DNA of 12,223 bases from JACZSB01 sp965372015. Lineage in GTDB: Bacteria > Fidelibacterota > Marinisomatia > SCGC-AAA003-L08 > TS1B11. This document shows positions 1-7,090 of this stretch, piece after piece. Both the position numbers and the translations under genes were made by a program. Numbering within the stretch: position 1 is the first letter of the stretch; each line of letters opens with the position of its first letter. Under the pieces are notes generated by a model that had not been told where the DNA came from, ran no database searches, and was given only the letters and a program-made list of their open reading frames with translations. The stretch is from NCBI GenBank assembly GCA_965372015.1, contig CBDVAP010000087.1, positions 1-12,223 on the forward strand, read 5' to 3'.

Positions 1-334
1 GGCCGGTGAAGGCCGGCAACTGCTTCTTGATCGTGGCTGAACTCAACCGGGGAATTCGCCGCTCGGCCACTACCGAACCGGTTAGGTCCAACGTATCGGT
101 AGCCACGCCCAGCCGTAGGCAGGCGCTATACTCTTTTTCCAATTTCATCAGCTCGGATACCCGTTTGGTAGCAGTACCAAAGCACAACACCAGCACCCCC
201 TCGGCAAATGGGTCCAGGGTGCCGGCATGCCCTACCTTCCGAATTTTCGTCAGGGAGCGTATTTTTTTTACAACGTCAAACGACGTCCAGCCCACCGGTT
301 TCCAAAAAGGTTGAACAATATCTATCGTCGTCAT
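1..334 (-). CDS. truB: tRNA pseudouridine(55) synthase TruB, N-terminal part (cut by window edge)
   Basis: TruB isomerises uridine 55 in the T-loop of tRNAs to pseudouridine. About 110 N-terminal codons are present and the frame stays open to base 1. Visible family motifs are KPVGWTSFDVV (residues 12-22) and GHAGTLDPFAEGVL (35-48). The latter holds the catalytic aspartate, D41 here, and is followed by a conserved CFGTATK segment. The ATG at 334-332 overlaps the TGA of rbfA as ATGA, so translation is probably coupled. It is the last visible gene of the rimP-nusA-infB-rbfA-truB run, and this order matches many bacterial genomes. The C-terminal half, including any PUA domain, lies outside the window. 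Identification is firm. Confidence 0.95.
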   Translation of the reverse strand, partial: MTTIDIVQPFWKPVGWTSFDVVKKIRSLTKIRKVGHAGTLDPFAEGVLVLCFGTATKRVSELMKLEKEYSACLRLGVATDTLDLTGSVVAERRIPRLSSATIKKQLPAFTG

Positions 335-705
335 GGGAGTGAACCCTTGCTACCCAACTCGGAAATGATCTCGTTAATGCGTGCGGTGCGTTTCGCCGCC
401 AAATCCAGGTGAAAGCGCAACTGCGGTACGTATTTGATGCCCAACCTGGATCCCAACTGGTAGCGAATCTCCTTCCGGCGACGGATCACCGCAGCTATGA
501 TTTTTTCCTCATCGATCTCGGGATTCAAGAAGCTGAAATATACATGCGCGTTCCGCAGGTCGCGGCTGGTTTCCACTCGCGTAATTGTCAGCAGGCCGGC
601 CGAAGGGATCTGAACCTCGGAGAGGAAAATTTGGCTCAATATGCGCTGGATTTCCTCTGCTACCCGAACAGACCGGGGCACTGCTGGGTATTGGTGGTCA
701 GGCAA
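331..705 (-). CDS. rbfA: 30S ribosome-binding factor RbfA
   Basis: RbfA is a small KH-like protein that binds the 30S subunit and helps mature the 5' end of 16S rRNA. The 124-residue length is typical. Family features are the N-terminal RVAEEIQRILSQI helix, the strand ITRVETSRDLRNAHVYFSF (about 41-59), the helix with RRRKEIRYQLGSRL, and the closing PQLRFHLD strand (about 93-100). The start at 705 is a TTG that overlaps the last 8 bases of infB. The only Shine-Dalgarno-like sequence is AGGT about 12 nt upstream, so this start is tentative. A GTG at 681, eight codons in, is the alternative, but it has no visible Shine-Dalgarno and would shorten the N-terminal helix region. The 3' end overlaps truB by 4 nt. 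Confidence 0.93.
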   Translation of the reverse strand: MPDHQYPAVPRSVRVAEEIQRILSQIFLSEVQIPSAGLLTITRVETSRDLRNAHVYFSFLNPEIDEEKIIAAVIRRRKEIRYQLGSRLGIKYVPQLRFHLDLAAKRTARINEIISELGSKGSLP

Positions 706-3214
706 GGGTGCGCTTGACCTCTTTCACTTCATAGATTTCCAGGAGGTCACCATCCTGGAAATCGGTGAATCCCTTAACGCCAATGCCGCATTCAAAGCCT
801 TCCTGCACTTCCTTCACATCATCCTTGAAGCGGCGCAGTGAAGTGACATCACCTTCATGTAGCAGCTCACCATCGCGGGTGACCCGCAGATAAGCCTCCC
901 GCACCGCCTTGCCCTTCGTCAAATAACAACCGGCAATAACGCCCAATTTGGGAACTCGGAAGGTGGCCCTGACCTCGGCCACACCCAGCGGAGTTTCCAC
1001 CTTTTCCGGCTCCAACAATCCTTCCAGTGCCAGCTTGATCTCATTGACTGCGTCGTAGATTACGTCGTAATTGCGTACTTCGACTCCCTCTGTCTTACTC
1101 AATTCCAGGGCGCCGGGGGAGGCTTTAACCCTGAAAGCAATTATCACCGCGCTGGAGGCCTTGGCCAGCAGTACATCGTTTTCGCTGACATTCCCCACAC
1201 CATGATGGATAACATCAACAGTGACTTCCTCGGTGCCCATGTTATCGAGAGAGTCACGGAGCGCTTCCAGTGACCCGTCAACGTCGGCTTTGAGGAGAAT
1301 AGGCAGTTGTCTGGTTTCACCTTCCTGAATCTCCTTTGAGATCTCATCAAGTGTACGTACACTCAATTCGCGCCGATCCATTTCCTGCTTGATACGGGAT
1401 CGTTCAACACTGATCCGCTTAGCTTCCTTCTCGTCTTCAAAAACGATGAATCTATCACCAGCTTGCGGTACCGTTTCGAAACCTTGAATCAACACCGGAT
1501 CAGAGGGATAGGCTTCCTTTACGGGCATCCCGCGCTCGTTCTTCATGGCCCGTACGCGACCGGCATGGCTGCCACTCAAGAAAGTGTTACCCCGCCGTAG
1601 CGTGCCCTTCTGGATCAGTACGGTAGCCACTGCCCCTAGACCGCGGTCCAGCCGGGATTCGATAACAGTGCCGTAGGCGGGAGCGTCTTGCACGGCAGTC
1701 AGATCCATTAACTCGGCCTCCAACAGGATCTTATCCATCAACTCGGATATCCCCTCACCGCTCTTGGCGGAAATCGCCGCACATTGGACTTTGCCACCCC
1801 AGTCCTCAACCAGAACGCCGTGCTCGGAAAGCTCTCGTTTGACCCGTTCCACATCGGCTGCCGGCTTATCGATCTTGTTAATGGCTACAACTATATTTAC
1901 CCCGGCGGCCTTGGCGTGGTCGATGGCTTCCTTGGTTTGAGGCATGACGGCGTCATCGGCGGCCACAATCAGCACCACGATATCGGTTATCTGTGCCCCG
2001 CGAGCCCGCATGGCGGTGAAAGCAGCGTGGCCGGGAGTATCTAGAAAAGTGATCCGTTCACCCCCGGATAAAGTTACTTCATAGGCCCCAATATGCTGGG
2101 TGATGCCTCCCGATTCTCCCGCCACCACATTGCTGGAGCGGATGTTATCCAGCACAGTGGTCTTACCGTGGTCCACATGGCCCATCACTGTAACCACCGG
2201 TGGGCGGCGCACCGACTCGGCCTCCGTTGCCTTGGCTGCCAGTTCCTCAAGGATCAACACATCGCTTAGAATACTATGCTCTTCAACCTCAAAATCGTAA
2301 TCCTCGGCCACAATGGTGAGAGTAGCCATGTCCAGGCGTTGGTTGATGGAGACCATGATGCCCAACTTCATGCAGCTGCTGATCACTTCCATGGAAGACA
2401 CTTTCATGGCGGAGGCCAGTTCCGCCACGGACATAAATTCATGAATTTTCAGCTTTTGGCGGGTTTCATCGGTTGCTTCGCTGGCCGGCAGATCATCCCG
2501 CTCTTTGCGGCTGGGCCGGCGGCGGCGCTCCTTGGTTCCCATGCTCGCCAGGGTCTGCCGTAAAGTTTGGTCAACGGTGCGAGCCTTGGCTTCATCCATA
2601 TTTCCCACAGCCTTCCGGCCGTGAGGCTTCCTTCGTCCCTGGTCTACTTTGGCAGCTATCGCCCGCATATCGACGCGCTTCAGCTTGGTCTTGGTCTGGG
2701 CCGGTTGGGGCAGGCTGGGCTTTCCTTTACCGGCTTTTACTTTGGTCTTAGCCAGTTCTCGACGCTTGGTCTCCTCCTCCTGCTGGCTCTTCTTGAGCTC
2801 CTCCAACGCCAGCTGCTTCAGTTCTTCTTTCTTTTTGTGCTCGAGCTCCTCTTCTTTAGAACGAAGTTCGGCTTCCTCCTTGGCCAACCGGGCTTTTTCT
2901 TGTTCTTCTTTCTCGATACCGCGTTGCTCATCCAGGGAAAGGATGCGTTCGAACCGGGTTTTGGGGGTCACCGTATCCCGCAACCGGGCAGTGGCGATGT
3001 TGCGGGCCTTCTCCTTGCGGTGCCTCTCGATGATGACCTTCTCCTTGGCAAACTCGCCCAATATGCGCTCGTAAACGTCCTGCTCCACCGGGGACATATG
3101 GCTTGACGTTTTGAAGCCCTCACGCTGCAGGAACTCCATGATCTCCGTATGGGAGATATTGAGCTCCTTGGCGATTTGAAAAATGCGTTTTTTCTTGGTA
3201 ATCTGCTCAGTCAC
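698..3214 (-). CDS. infB: Translation initiation factor IF-2
   Basis: IF-2 is the GTPase that places initiator fMet-tRNA on the 30S subunit and promotes 50S joining. The product is 838 residues from the GTG at 3214. An IF2_N domain begins at residue 2. A long charged Glu/Lys-rich coiled-coil linker follows, with a second IF2_N-like domain (KIHEFMSVAELASAMKVSS) before the G domain. G motifs are GHVDHGKT (345-352), DTPGHAAFT (392-400), NKID (446-449) and SAKS (482-485), then the C1/C2 domains. The frame is open further upstream to 3325, but that part overlaps the end of nusA and is low-complexity Arg/Pro, so I reject it. The GTG has a GGGG stretch 8 nt upstream and lies 19 nt after the nusA stop. 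The 3' end overlaps rbfA. Confidence 0.96.
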   Translation of the reverse strand: MTEQITKKKRIFQIAKELNISHTEIMEFLQREGFKTSSHMSPVEQDVYERILGEFAKEKVIIERHRKEKARNIATARLRDTVTPKTRFERILSLDEQRGIEKEEQEKARLAKEEAELRSKEEELEHKKKEELKQLALEELKKSQQEEETKRRELAKTKVKAGKGKPSLPQPAQTKTKLKRVDMRAIAAKVDQGRRKPHGRKAVGNMDEAKARTVDQTLRQTLASMGTKERRRRPSRKERDDLPASEATDETRQKLKIHEFMSVAELASAMKVSSMEVISSCMKLGIMVSINQRLDMATLTIVAEDYDFEVEEHSILSDVLILEELAAKATEAESVRRPPVVTVMGHVDHGKTTVLDNIRSSNVVAGESGGITQHIGAYEVTLSGGERITFLDTPGHAAFTAMRARGAQITDIVVLIVAADDAVMPQTKEAIDHAKAAGVNIVVAINKIDKPAADVERVKRELSEHGVLVEDWGGKVQCAAISAKSGEGISELMDKILLEAELMDLTAVQDAPAYGTVIESRLDRGLGAVATVLIQKGTLRRGNTFLSGSHAGRVRAMKNERGMPVKEAYPSDPVLIQGFETVPQAGDRFIVFEDEKEAKRISVERSRIKQEMDRRELSVRTLDEISKEIQEGETRQLPILLKADVDGSLEALRDSLDNMGTEEVTVDVIHHGVGNVSENDVLLAKASSAVIIAFRVKASPGALELSKTEGVEVRNYDVIYDAVNEIKLALEGLLEPEKVETPLGVAEVRATFRVPKLGVIAGCYLTKGKAVREAYLRVTRDGELLHEGDVTSLRRFKDDVKEVQEGFECGIGVKGFTDFQDGDLLEIYEVKEVKRTLA

Positions 3215-3233
3215 TTTTAAAACCCCAGGCCTG

Positions 3234-4541
3234 CTATTCTCCCACGACCTCTTCAACCTCGTTCTCTTCGGGTACTTCCTCCGGCGGGGCGTTCTGCTCC
3301 TCCAGGGCGTCGATGGCCTCGGCAATTAGCCCTTGGGTTTTCTCCAGGGTTTTGGGACCGAAGCCTTTAAGCGCCAAGATTTCCGCCGGTTCGGTTTCGT
3401 TGAATTCTTTGGCGGTATGCACATCAATCTGCGCCAGAGCATCCACCTGGCCCTTGCTCAGGCCGGCCAGTTCGTCCAGATAGATGGTCTCTTGCTTGGG
3501 ACCTTCATACTCGGACTGCTTCACTGCGTCAATGGTGTAGCCCGTGACCTGGGAGGCCAACAGAATATTTTGACCGTTGCGTCCAATGGCGGCCGGCAGC
3601 TCCTCATCGGCGAAGACCGCCATGATGTAGGGCCGGTCCTCCATGATCAACAGGTTCACCGGTTTAGCAGGCGACAAAGCCCGGGAGACCAGGATCTCCG
3701 GCTGATCGCTCCAGGGGATAATATCTATCTTCTCGCCGTTGAGTTCCCGTACAATGGATTGAATACGGCTGCCCCGCATGCCCACACAGGCGCCCACGGC
3801 GTCAATTCGCCGGTCGTGGGACAACACCACGATCTTGCTGCGTTCACCCGGCGCCCGGGCCACCGCCCGGATCTCGATGATGCCATCCTCGATCTCCGGT
3901 ACTTCCATCTCGAAAAGGCGAATCAGAAAATCACTGTCGGCTCGGGAAATGACGACGTCCGGTCCCTTGGGCGTCAACTCGACCGACTTGATCAGGGCCC
4001 GGATGGTGCTCCCCCGGCGATAGCGCTCGGTGGGTATCTGCTCAGAGCGAGGCAGGCGCAACTCCACCTTGTCGATGTTTATGTAGACGTTATCCCGCCG
4101 CACCTGGTGGACGTCCCCTGAGGCCAGCGTCCCGATTAGCTGCGAGTACTCATCGTATATCGATTGCTTCTCAATTTCACGGATACGTTGGCTGAGGAAC
4201 TGCTTGGCGGTGGAAATCAACCTGCGCCCGAAATTGGTGGGATCGATGATCTCGATAAAGGGATCCCCAACCTCAAGTTCCGGTTCTACTTTTTGGGCGG
4301 ATTCCAGGCTGATTTCGGTAACCGGATTCTCCACTTGCTCAGCAATGGTTAATTCCTGGTAAATTTCGATAGTGCCTTTGTCCATGTTGACGATGACACT
4401 GAAATTGGTATACTCTTCGCCATACCTCTTCTCTATCAACGTCAGAAACAGCTCCTCGATGATTGTTCCCAGGAGCGCGCGATCGATATTTTTCTCCCGG
4501 GCGATGGCGGAAAATGCATCGATTATTTCCTTATGAATCAA
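3234..4541 (-). CDS. nusA: Transcription termination/antitermination factor NusA
   Basis: NusA binds RNA polymerase and nascent RNA and modulates pausing, termination and antitermination. The product is 435 residues: an RNAP-binding N-terminal domain (about 1-125), an S1 domain (about 135-200), KH1 containing the GACVGMRGSRI signature (M255) followed by GEKIDI and WS, and KH2 with GRNGQN (320-325). The C-terminal domain is a helix-hairpin-helix with GFGPKT (393-398), not the duplicated acidic repeats of E. coli NusA. A short Glu/Pro-rich tail ends the protein. The start is TTG at 4541, supported by a strong GGGAGGA five bases upstream. The gene follows rimP by 15 nt and precedes infB by 19 nt, consistent with one operon. 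Confidence 0.96.
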   Translation of the reverse strand: MIHKEIIDAFSAIAREKNIDRALLGTIIEELFLTLIEKRYGEEYTNFSVIVNMDKGTIEIYQELTIAEQVENPVTEISLESAQKVEPELEVGDPFIEIIDPTNFGRRLISTAKQFLSQRIREIEKQSIYDEYSQLIGTLASGDVHQVRRDNVYINIDKVELRLPRSEQIPTERYRRGSTIRALIKSVELTPKGPDVVISRADSDFLIRLFEMEVPEIEDGIIEIRAVARAPGERSKIVVLSHDRRIDAVGACVGMRGSRIQSIVRELNGEKIDIIPWSDQPEILVSRALSPAKPVNLLIMEDRPYIMAVFADEELPAAIGRNGQNILLASQVTGYTIDAVKQSEYEGPKQETIYLDELAGLSKGQVDALAQIDVHTAKEFNETEPAEILALKGFGPKTLEKTQGLIAEAIDALEEQNAPPEEVPEENEVEEVVGE

Positions 4542-4546
4542 GCGAA

Positions 4547-4553
4547 TCCTCCC
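4547..4553 (-). promoter_or_regulatory. Shine-Dalgarno site that fixes the TTG start of nusA
   Basis: The minus strand reads GGGAGGA, then 5 nt, then TTG. This is close to the ideal anti-16S pairing and spacing, and no ATG or GTG in the nusA frame competes near it. It is the best support in the window for a TTG initiation codon. Confidence 0.8.
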
Positions 4554-4556
4554 AAT

Positions 4557-5018
4557 CTACCATTTCAAAACTACCTTGGCGGTGTCGATCTGCTCCCAGG
4601 CAATCACCCGCCTGTCAACGGTTGTCTCCAGTTCGATTCCATCACTCCCGGCGTTTATCAGACGGCCCGCTAACGGCGCCGGGTCGGCCGATTGATTCTG
4701 CGGCGATAGAAGCCGAACCTCAAGCCGGCGACCGATGTGCCGCGGATATTGCCACGGCTGCTCCAGGCCGGTATCTAACCCTGGTGAGGTCACCTCGATC
4801 CGATAGTCCGGCGAGTTCAACCGCTCCGCCAGCCCCGGATCACCGCGTAGCAATTTGCCAATCCGGGTGATCTGATCGACGGTGACGCCCTCGGGCGTAT
4901 CCACCACAACTTTCACATGGCTACCGGCCCCCTCGTGGCTGGCCGTCGCCACCAGCAGATACACATTGGCGCCCAGGTCCAGCCGGGACAGATAACCACT
5001 CAAATCGACTACCGGCAT
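4557..5018 (-). CDS. rimP: Ribosome maturation factor RimP
   Basis: RimP assists assembly of the 30S subunit. The product is 153 residues from the ATG at 5018, close to the usual length of about 150. The diagnostic segment is YRIEVTSPGLDTGLEQPW, matching the family pattern of an EVSSPGLD-like core, preceded by a domain with HVKVVVDTPEGVTVDQITRI. A GTG at 5057 would add 13 residues, but those codons lie inside a perfect hairpin and have no upstream Shine-Dalgarno. The ATG has AGGA 5 nt upstream. It is the first gene of the rimP-nusA-infB-rbfA-truB cluster, and nusA starts 15 nt after its stop. Its position before nusA supports the identification. Confidence 0.93.
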   Translation of the reverse strand: MPVVDLSGYLSRLDLGANVYLLVATASHEGAGSHVKVVVDTPEGVTVDQITRIGKLLRGDPGLAERLNSPDYRIEVTSPGLDTGLEQPWQYPRHIGRRLEVRLLSPQNQSADPAPLAGRLINAGSDGIELETTVDRRVIAWEQIDTAKVVLKW

Positions 5019-5036
5019 CAGTGTCCTAATAACAAG

Positions 5037-5060
5037 AAAGTGGGTCGCCTGACCCACTTT
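5037..5060 (-). terminator. Perfect 10-bp hairpin with T-rich tail ahead of rimP
   Basis: The arms AAAGTGGGTC (plus 5037-5046) and GACCCACTTT (5051-5060) are exactly complementary around a 4-base loop. On the minus strand the 3' arm runs into CTTGTTATT, so a T-rich tail follows the stem in that direction. The plus direction has only CTTT before CC. It would act as an intrinsic terminator for the TPR-like gene ending at 5113, or as a leader hairpin of rimP. It lies 18 nt upstream of the rimP ATG. Confidence 0.6.
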
Positions 5061-5069
5061 CCAAAGGCC

Positions 5070-5099
5070 ATTTTACTATTACAAGTAAAGATATTGCAA
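5070..5099 (-). promoter_or_regulatory. Candidate sigma70-type promoter for the rimP operon
   Basis: On the minus strand TTGCAA (5099-5094) and TAAAAT (5075-5070) are separated by 18 nt. Each matches the -35 or -10 consensus in four or five of six positions. The region is clearly AT-richer than its surroundings. A start near 5063 would put the hairpin at 5060-5037 at the very 5' end of the mRNA. Predicted from sequence only. Confidence 0.4.
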
Positions 5100-5112
5100 G
5101 CAGTTAAATGCA

Positions 5113-5805
5113 TCAACTACGCGGTGCTATTGCCTCGGCTGAGGCCACCAGCCCCTGTACCTCGGATTTGGTCCTGAAATCCAACCCGGCGACTTCAAGT
5201 AAAGGTTTAAGCACCTTCAATGCTGCTTCGGGCTGATCAGCCAGTATGAAATCCCGCCCGGCAAAAACCGCATAACGCTGTTCGAGGGCGGCAGTGGGCG
5301 CCAGCTTGCTGGCCCGGCGGAAGAGTTTCGCCGCTTCTTGATATTCACGGCGCCCTTCAATAATAACCCCTAGTCCGGCCAAAGCGCCCGCTGTGGTCAA
5401 GCGATCTTTCCCGTAGTCGTCGATATATCGGCGGAAGTGGAGTTCGGCGCCGGTGGTATCCCCCACCATGAGTTCCGAGCGCGCCAGGAGGAATAGGCCG
5501 TTCCCGAACGATTTCAAACCGCTGTATTCTTCCACGGTTCCACCCAGCTGGGCGATCACGGTATTGTAGTTTCCCTGAGCGAATTCGGTGAAGGCCACCC
5601 CAACAGCTGCGGCGGCTTTCTCATTCTGGGTGCCACGCCAGCGGCTCACCAACACCGCCAGTACCACCACTATCAGAGCCAGGCCGCCATAGCGGGAGAG
5701 AACCTTACGGTACTCCATCAAGTATTGCCGCGACCGGTAGATGAATTCCATCAGGGGATCACGTTTCAGCTCCTTGCGAGTGATTTTCCTGCGAGGTTTC
5801 AGCAT
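5113..5805 (-). CDS. Membrane-anchored TPR-like protein (YfgM-like architecture)
   Basis: The 230-residue protein has a basic N-terminal stretch (about 1-38), one hydrophobic segment (about 40-54) followed by RWR, then an alpha-helical region with TPR-like repeats. The clearest repeats are around 105-130 (AGALHF-type helix pair) and 140-170, where EYQEAAKLFRRASKLAP is a typical TPR helix B. This suggests a cytosolic N-terminus and a C-terminal repeat domain across the membrane, the layout of YfgM and related Sec- or envelope-associated proteins. No enzymatic motif is seen, so the role is probably protein binding. The ATG at 5805 has AGGAAGG just upstream. It may be transcribed separately from rimP because a hairpin lies between them. 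The assignment to a specific family is tentative. Confidence 0.75.
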   Translation of the reverse strand: MLKPRRKITRKELKRDPLMEFIYRSRQYLMEYRKVLSRYGGLALIVVVLAVLVSRWRGTQNEKAAAAVGVAFTEFAQGNYNTVIAQLGGTVEEYSGLKSFGNGLFLLARSELMVGDTTGAELHFRRYIDDYGKDRLTTAGALAGLGVIIEGRREYQEAAKLFRRASKLAPTAALEQRYAVFAGRDFILADQPEAALKVLKPLLEVAGLDFRTKSEVQGLVASAEAIAPRS

Positions 5806-5840
5806 AGCCCTTCCTGCAATTTAATTAATAGCGGCCAAAG

Positions 5841-6002
5841 TTATGCTTTTCCGTCACGATCCACCAGTTGTTTACCGGTCTGCCAAGCGGCAAATTGCCC
5901 GCGCCGGTTAACCGCTGCGCTCAGTTCTTCAATCTCCCAAGCCCGTGGCGGCCAAGCATCATCAGTGGTAACTTCATTCCTGCGCGGCTTGGCCGGACCT
6001 GC
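5841..6002 (-). pseudogene. Possible gene remnant: 53-codon open frame without a start codon
   Basis: On the minus strand a frame runs from just after a TGA at 6005-6003 to a TAA at 5843-5841. It contains no ATG, GTG or TTG. The last 40 or so residues look protein-like, for example PPRAWEIEELSAAVNRRGQF, ending in a charged C-terminus, and the stop lies 35 nt before the ATG of the TPR-like gene. It may be the 3' end of a gene whose front was lost when the plus-strand metal cassette came to lie beside it. It could also be chance coding in a GC-rich spacer. No homology is recognised. Confidence 0.3.
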
Positions 6003-6029
6003 TCACCAAAATCCAAACGGAGAGTAACC

Positions 6030-6311
6030 ATGCTTAGAAATTTACTGACAATATTTTCCACCGTTTTTCTGGCGGAGTTAGGTGATAAGACCCAATTTGC
6101 CGTTTTGCTCTTCGCCACCCGGCCGGACCTGCCACGCCTATGGGTGGCCCTGGCTGCTTCCCTGGCTCTGGTGGTGGCAACCATTATCGCGGTGATGCTG
6201 GGCGCCCGCCTGGCATTATGGATCAACGCCCGCTACCTTGAAGGCCTCGCCGGAGCGGGATTTATCGTCATCGGGATCTTCATGCTGGTGTCGTTTTTTA
6301 AGCAGCCCTAA
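6030..6311 (+). CDS. Half-size UPF0016/GDT1 (TMEM165-like) cation transporter
   Basis: The 93-residue hydrophobic protein has the family signature E-x-G-D-(K/R)-(T/S) as ELGDKT at residues 16-21 in the first membrane segment, then two more predicted segments (about 36-58 and 66-88). UPF0016 proteins export or exchange Mn2+ or Ca2+. Usual full-length members carry two copies of the signature, while single-repeat bacterial members are thought to work as homo- or hetero-oligomers. Only one copy is seen here and no second half lies next to it. The ATG at 6030 has GGAGAG upstream and starts where homology begins, so longer in-frame starts to the left are rejected. The HMA-AraC regulator follows after 22 nt, suggesting one transcript. 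Confidence 0.85.
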   Translation: MLRNLLTIFSTVFLAELGDKTQFAVLLFATRPDLPRLWVALAASLALVVATIIAVMLGARLALWINARYLEGLAGAGFIVIGIFMLVSFFKQP

Positions 6312-6333
6312 AACCTGTTCGGCTGAGGCGAAA

Positions 6334-6912
6334 ATGCCTGAATCCACTACCTTGCATATTAAAAACATGGTCTGCGACCGGTGCATCAGGGTAGTGCGGG
6401 AGGAACTGGAGGACCTCGATCTCACTGTAGTGGAAATGCAGTTGGGGCGCGCTGTGGTAATGACACCGGAAGCCGGCCTTGACCTGGACGAGGTAAACCG
6501 GACGTTGGAAGCAGATGGATTTGAACTGCTGCAAGACCACCAAACTCAACTGGTGGAGCGGATCAAGACCACCATCCTCGACCTGGTTCACTCCGGTGAT
6601 TTGGAGGAACTGCACTTCAAATACTCCTATTACATCTCCCAAAAGGTGGGTCGTTCCTATAGCTACTTGAGCACACTTTTCTCGCAAGTGGAGAACCTTA
6701 CTATCGAGAAATATCTTATTCTCCAAAAGATTGAGAAAACCAAGGAGCTGTTGATTTACGATGAACTTACGCTCAGTGAAATCGCCTATCGCCTGGGCTA
6801 CAGTAGTCCCCAGCACCTGTCGGGGCAGTTCAAGGCAGTGACCGGGCTGACACCCACCGCATTCCGGCGTGGAAAAGGCAAACGCCATCCGCTGGACCAG
6901 GTCACCCAGTAA
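6334..6912 (+). CDS. HMA-AraC fusion transcriptional regulator (metal-responsive)
   Basis: The protein is 192 residues. Residues 1-70 form a heavy-metal-associated ferredoxin-like domain with NMVCDRC, giving the CxxC pair C14 and C17. Residues 75-182 form an AraC/XylS DNA-binding domain. The first HTH lies around 108-128 and the second around 155-175 (LSEIAYRLGYSSPQHLSGQF), ending with the conserved GLTPTAFR. The layout matches Bacteroidetes-type regulators found beside copper ATPases. The likely role is to sense Cu+ or another soft metal through the CxxC and control the adjacent ATPase gene. The ATG at 6334 has GAGG five bases upstream. The longer frame from 6238 overlaps the UPF0016 gene and is rejected. 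The metal and the direction of control (activation or repression) are inferred. Confidence 0.88.
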   Translation: MPESTTLHIKNMVCDRCIRVVREELEDLDLTVVEMQLGRAVVMTPEAGLDLDEVNRTLEADGFELLQDHQTQLVERIKTTILDLVHSGDLEELHFKYSYYISQKVGRSYSYLSTLFSQVENLTIEKYLILQKIEKTKELLIYDELTLSEIAYRLGYSSPQHLSGQFKAVTGLTPTAFRRGKGKRHPLDQVTQ

Positions 6913-7038
6913 AATCCTATACTCATCACCGGGAATTCTGTAACGCGCTCAACCACCCCCCTGGGTAAATTTTAATCGCGGAGACGGTGCGGTTATATTG
7001 CGGCCCCCGGCGATGGATTAGGGGAACTGGGGCTGTAC

Positions 7039-7067
7039 TTGACCGGATTGCCCCGCTGGTAATTATG
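7039..7067 (+). promoter_or_regulatory. Candidate promoter with imperfect dyad before the copper ATPase
   Basis: The 178-nt gap between regulator and ATPase holds TTGACC (7039-7044) and ATTATG (7062-7067) separated by 17 nt. The -10 match is poor. Between them ACCGG (7042-7046) and CTGGT (7056-7060) form an imperfect inverted repeat, a possible operator. This is sequence gazing without a known binding consensus. The ATPase ribosome binding site is GGAAG, 7081-7085, 5 nt before the ATG. Confidence 0.3.
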
Positions 7068-7090
7068 ACCCTGGCATAAAGGAAGTCACC

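Noticed and set aside
2567..3106. Long plus-strand frame rich in Leu and Phe opposite infB
   Set aside because: It is the antisense of the Glu/Lys-rich IF-2 linker, and its composition follows from that. No start signal or family similarity.
3215..3325. Upstream extension of infB by 37 residues
   Set aside because: It overlaps the 3' end of nusA, is Arg/Pro/Lys-rich without IF2 similarity, and the GTG at 3214 has a Shine-Dalgarno-like GGGG and starts right at the IF2_N domain.
3333..4121. 262-codon plus-strand frame opposite nusA
   Set aside because: Antisense shadow of a clearly identified gene. No recognisable domain and no ribosome binding site.
5019..5057. GTG start for rimP giving 13 extra residues
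   Set aside because: The GTG lies within the perfect hairpin and lacks a Shine-Dalgarno, while the ATG at 5018 has AGGA at 5 nt.
5991..6132. 12-base direct repeat GGCCGGACCTGC at 5991-6002 and 6121-6132
   Set aside because: GC-rich and short, with the second copy inside the UPF0016 coding region. Probably chance, not attachment sites.
6952..6974. Terminator after the HMA-AraC gene (ACCC-CCCT-GGGT followed by AAATTTTAA)
   Set aside because: The stem is only 4 bp and the tail is not a clean T run.
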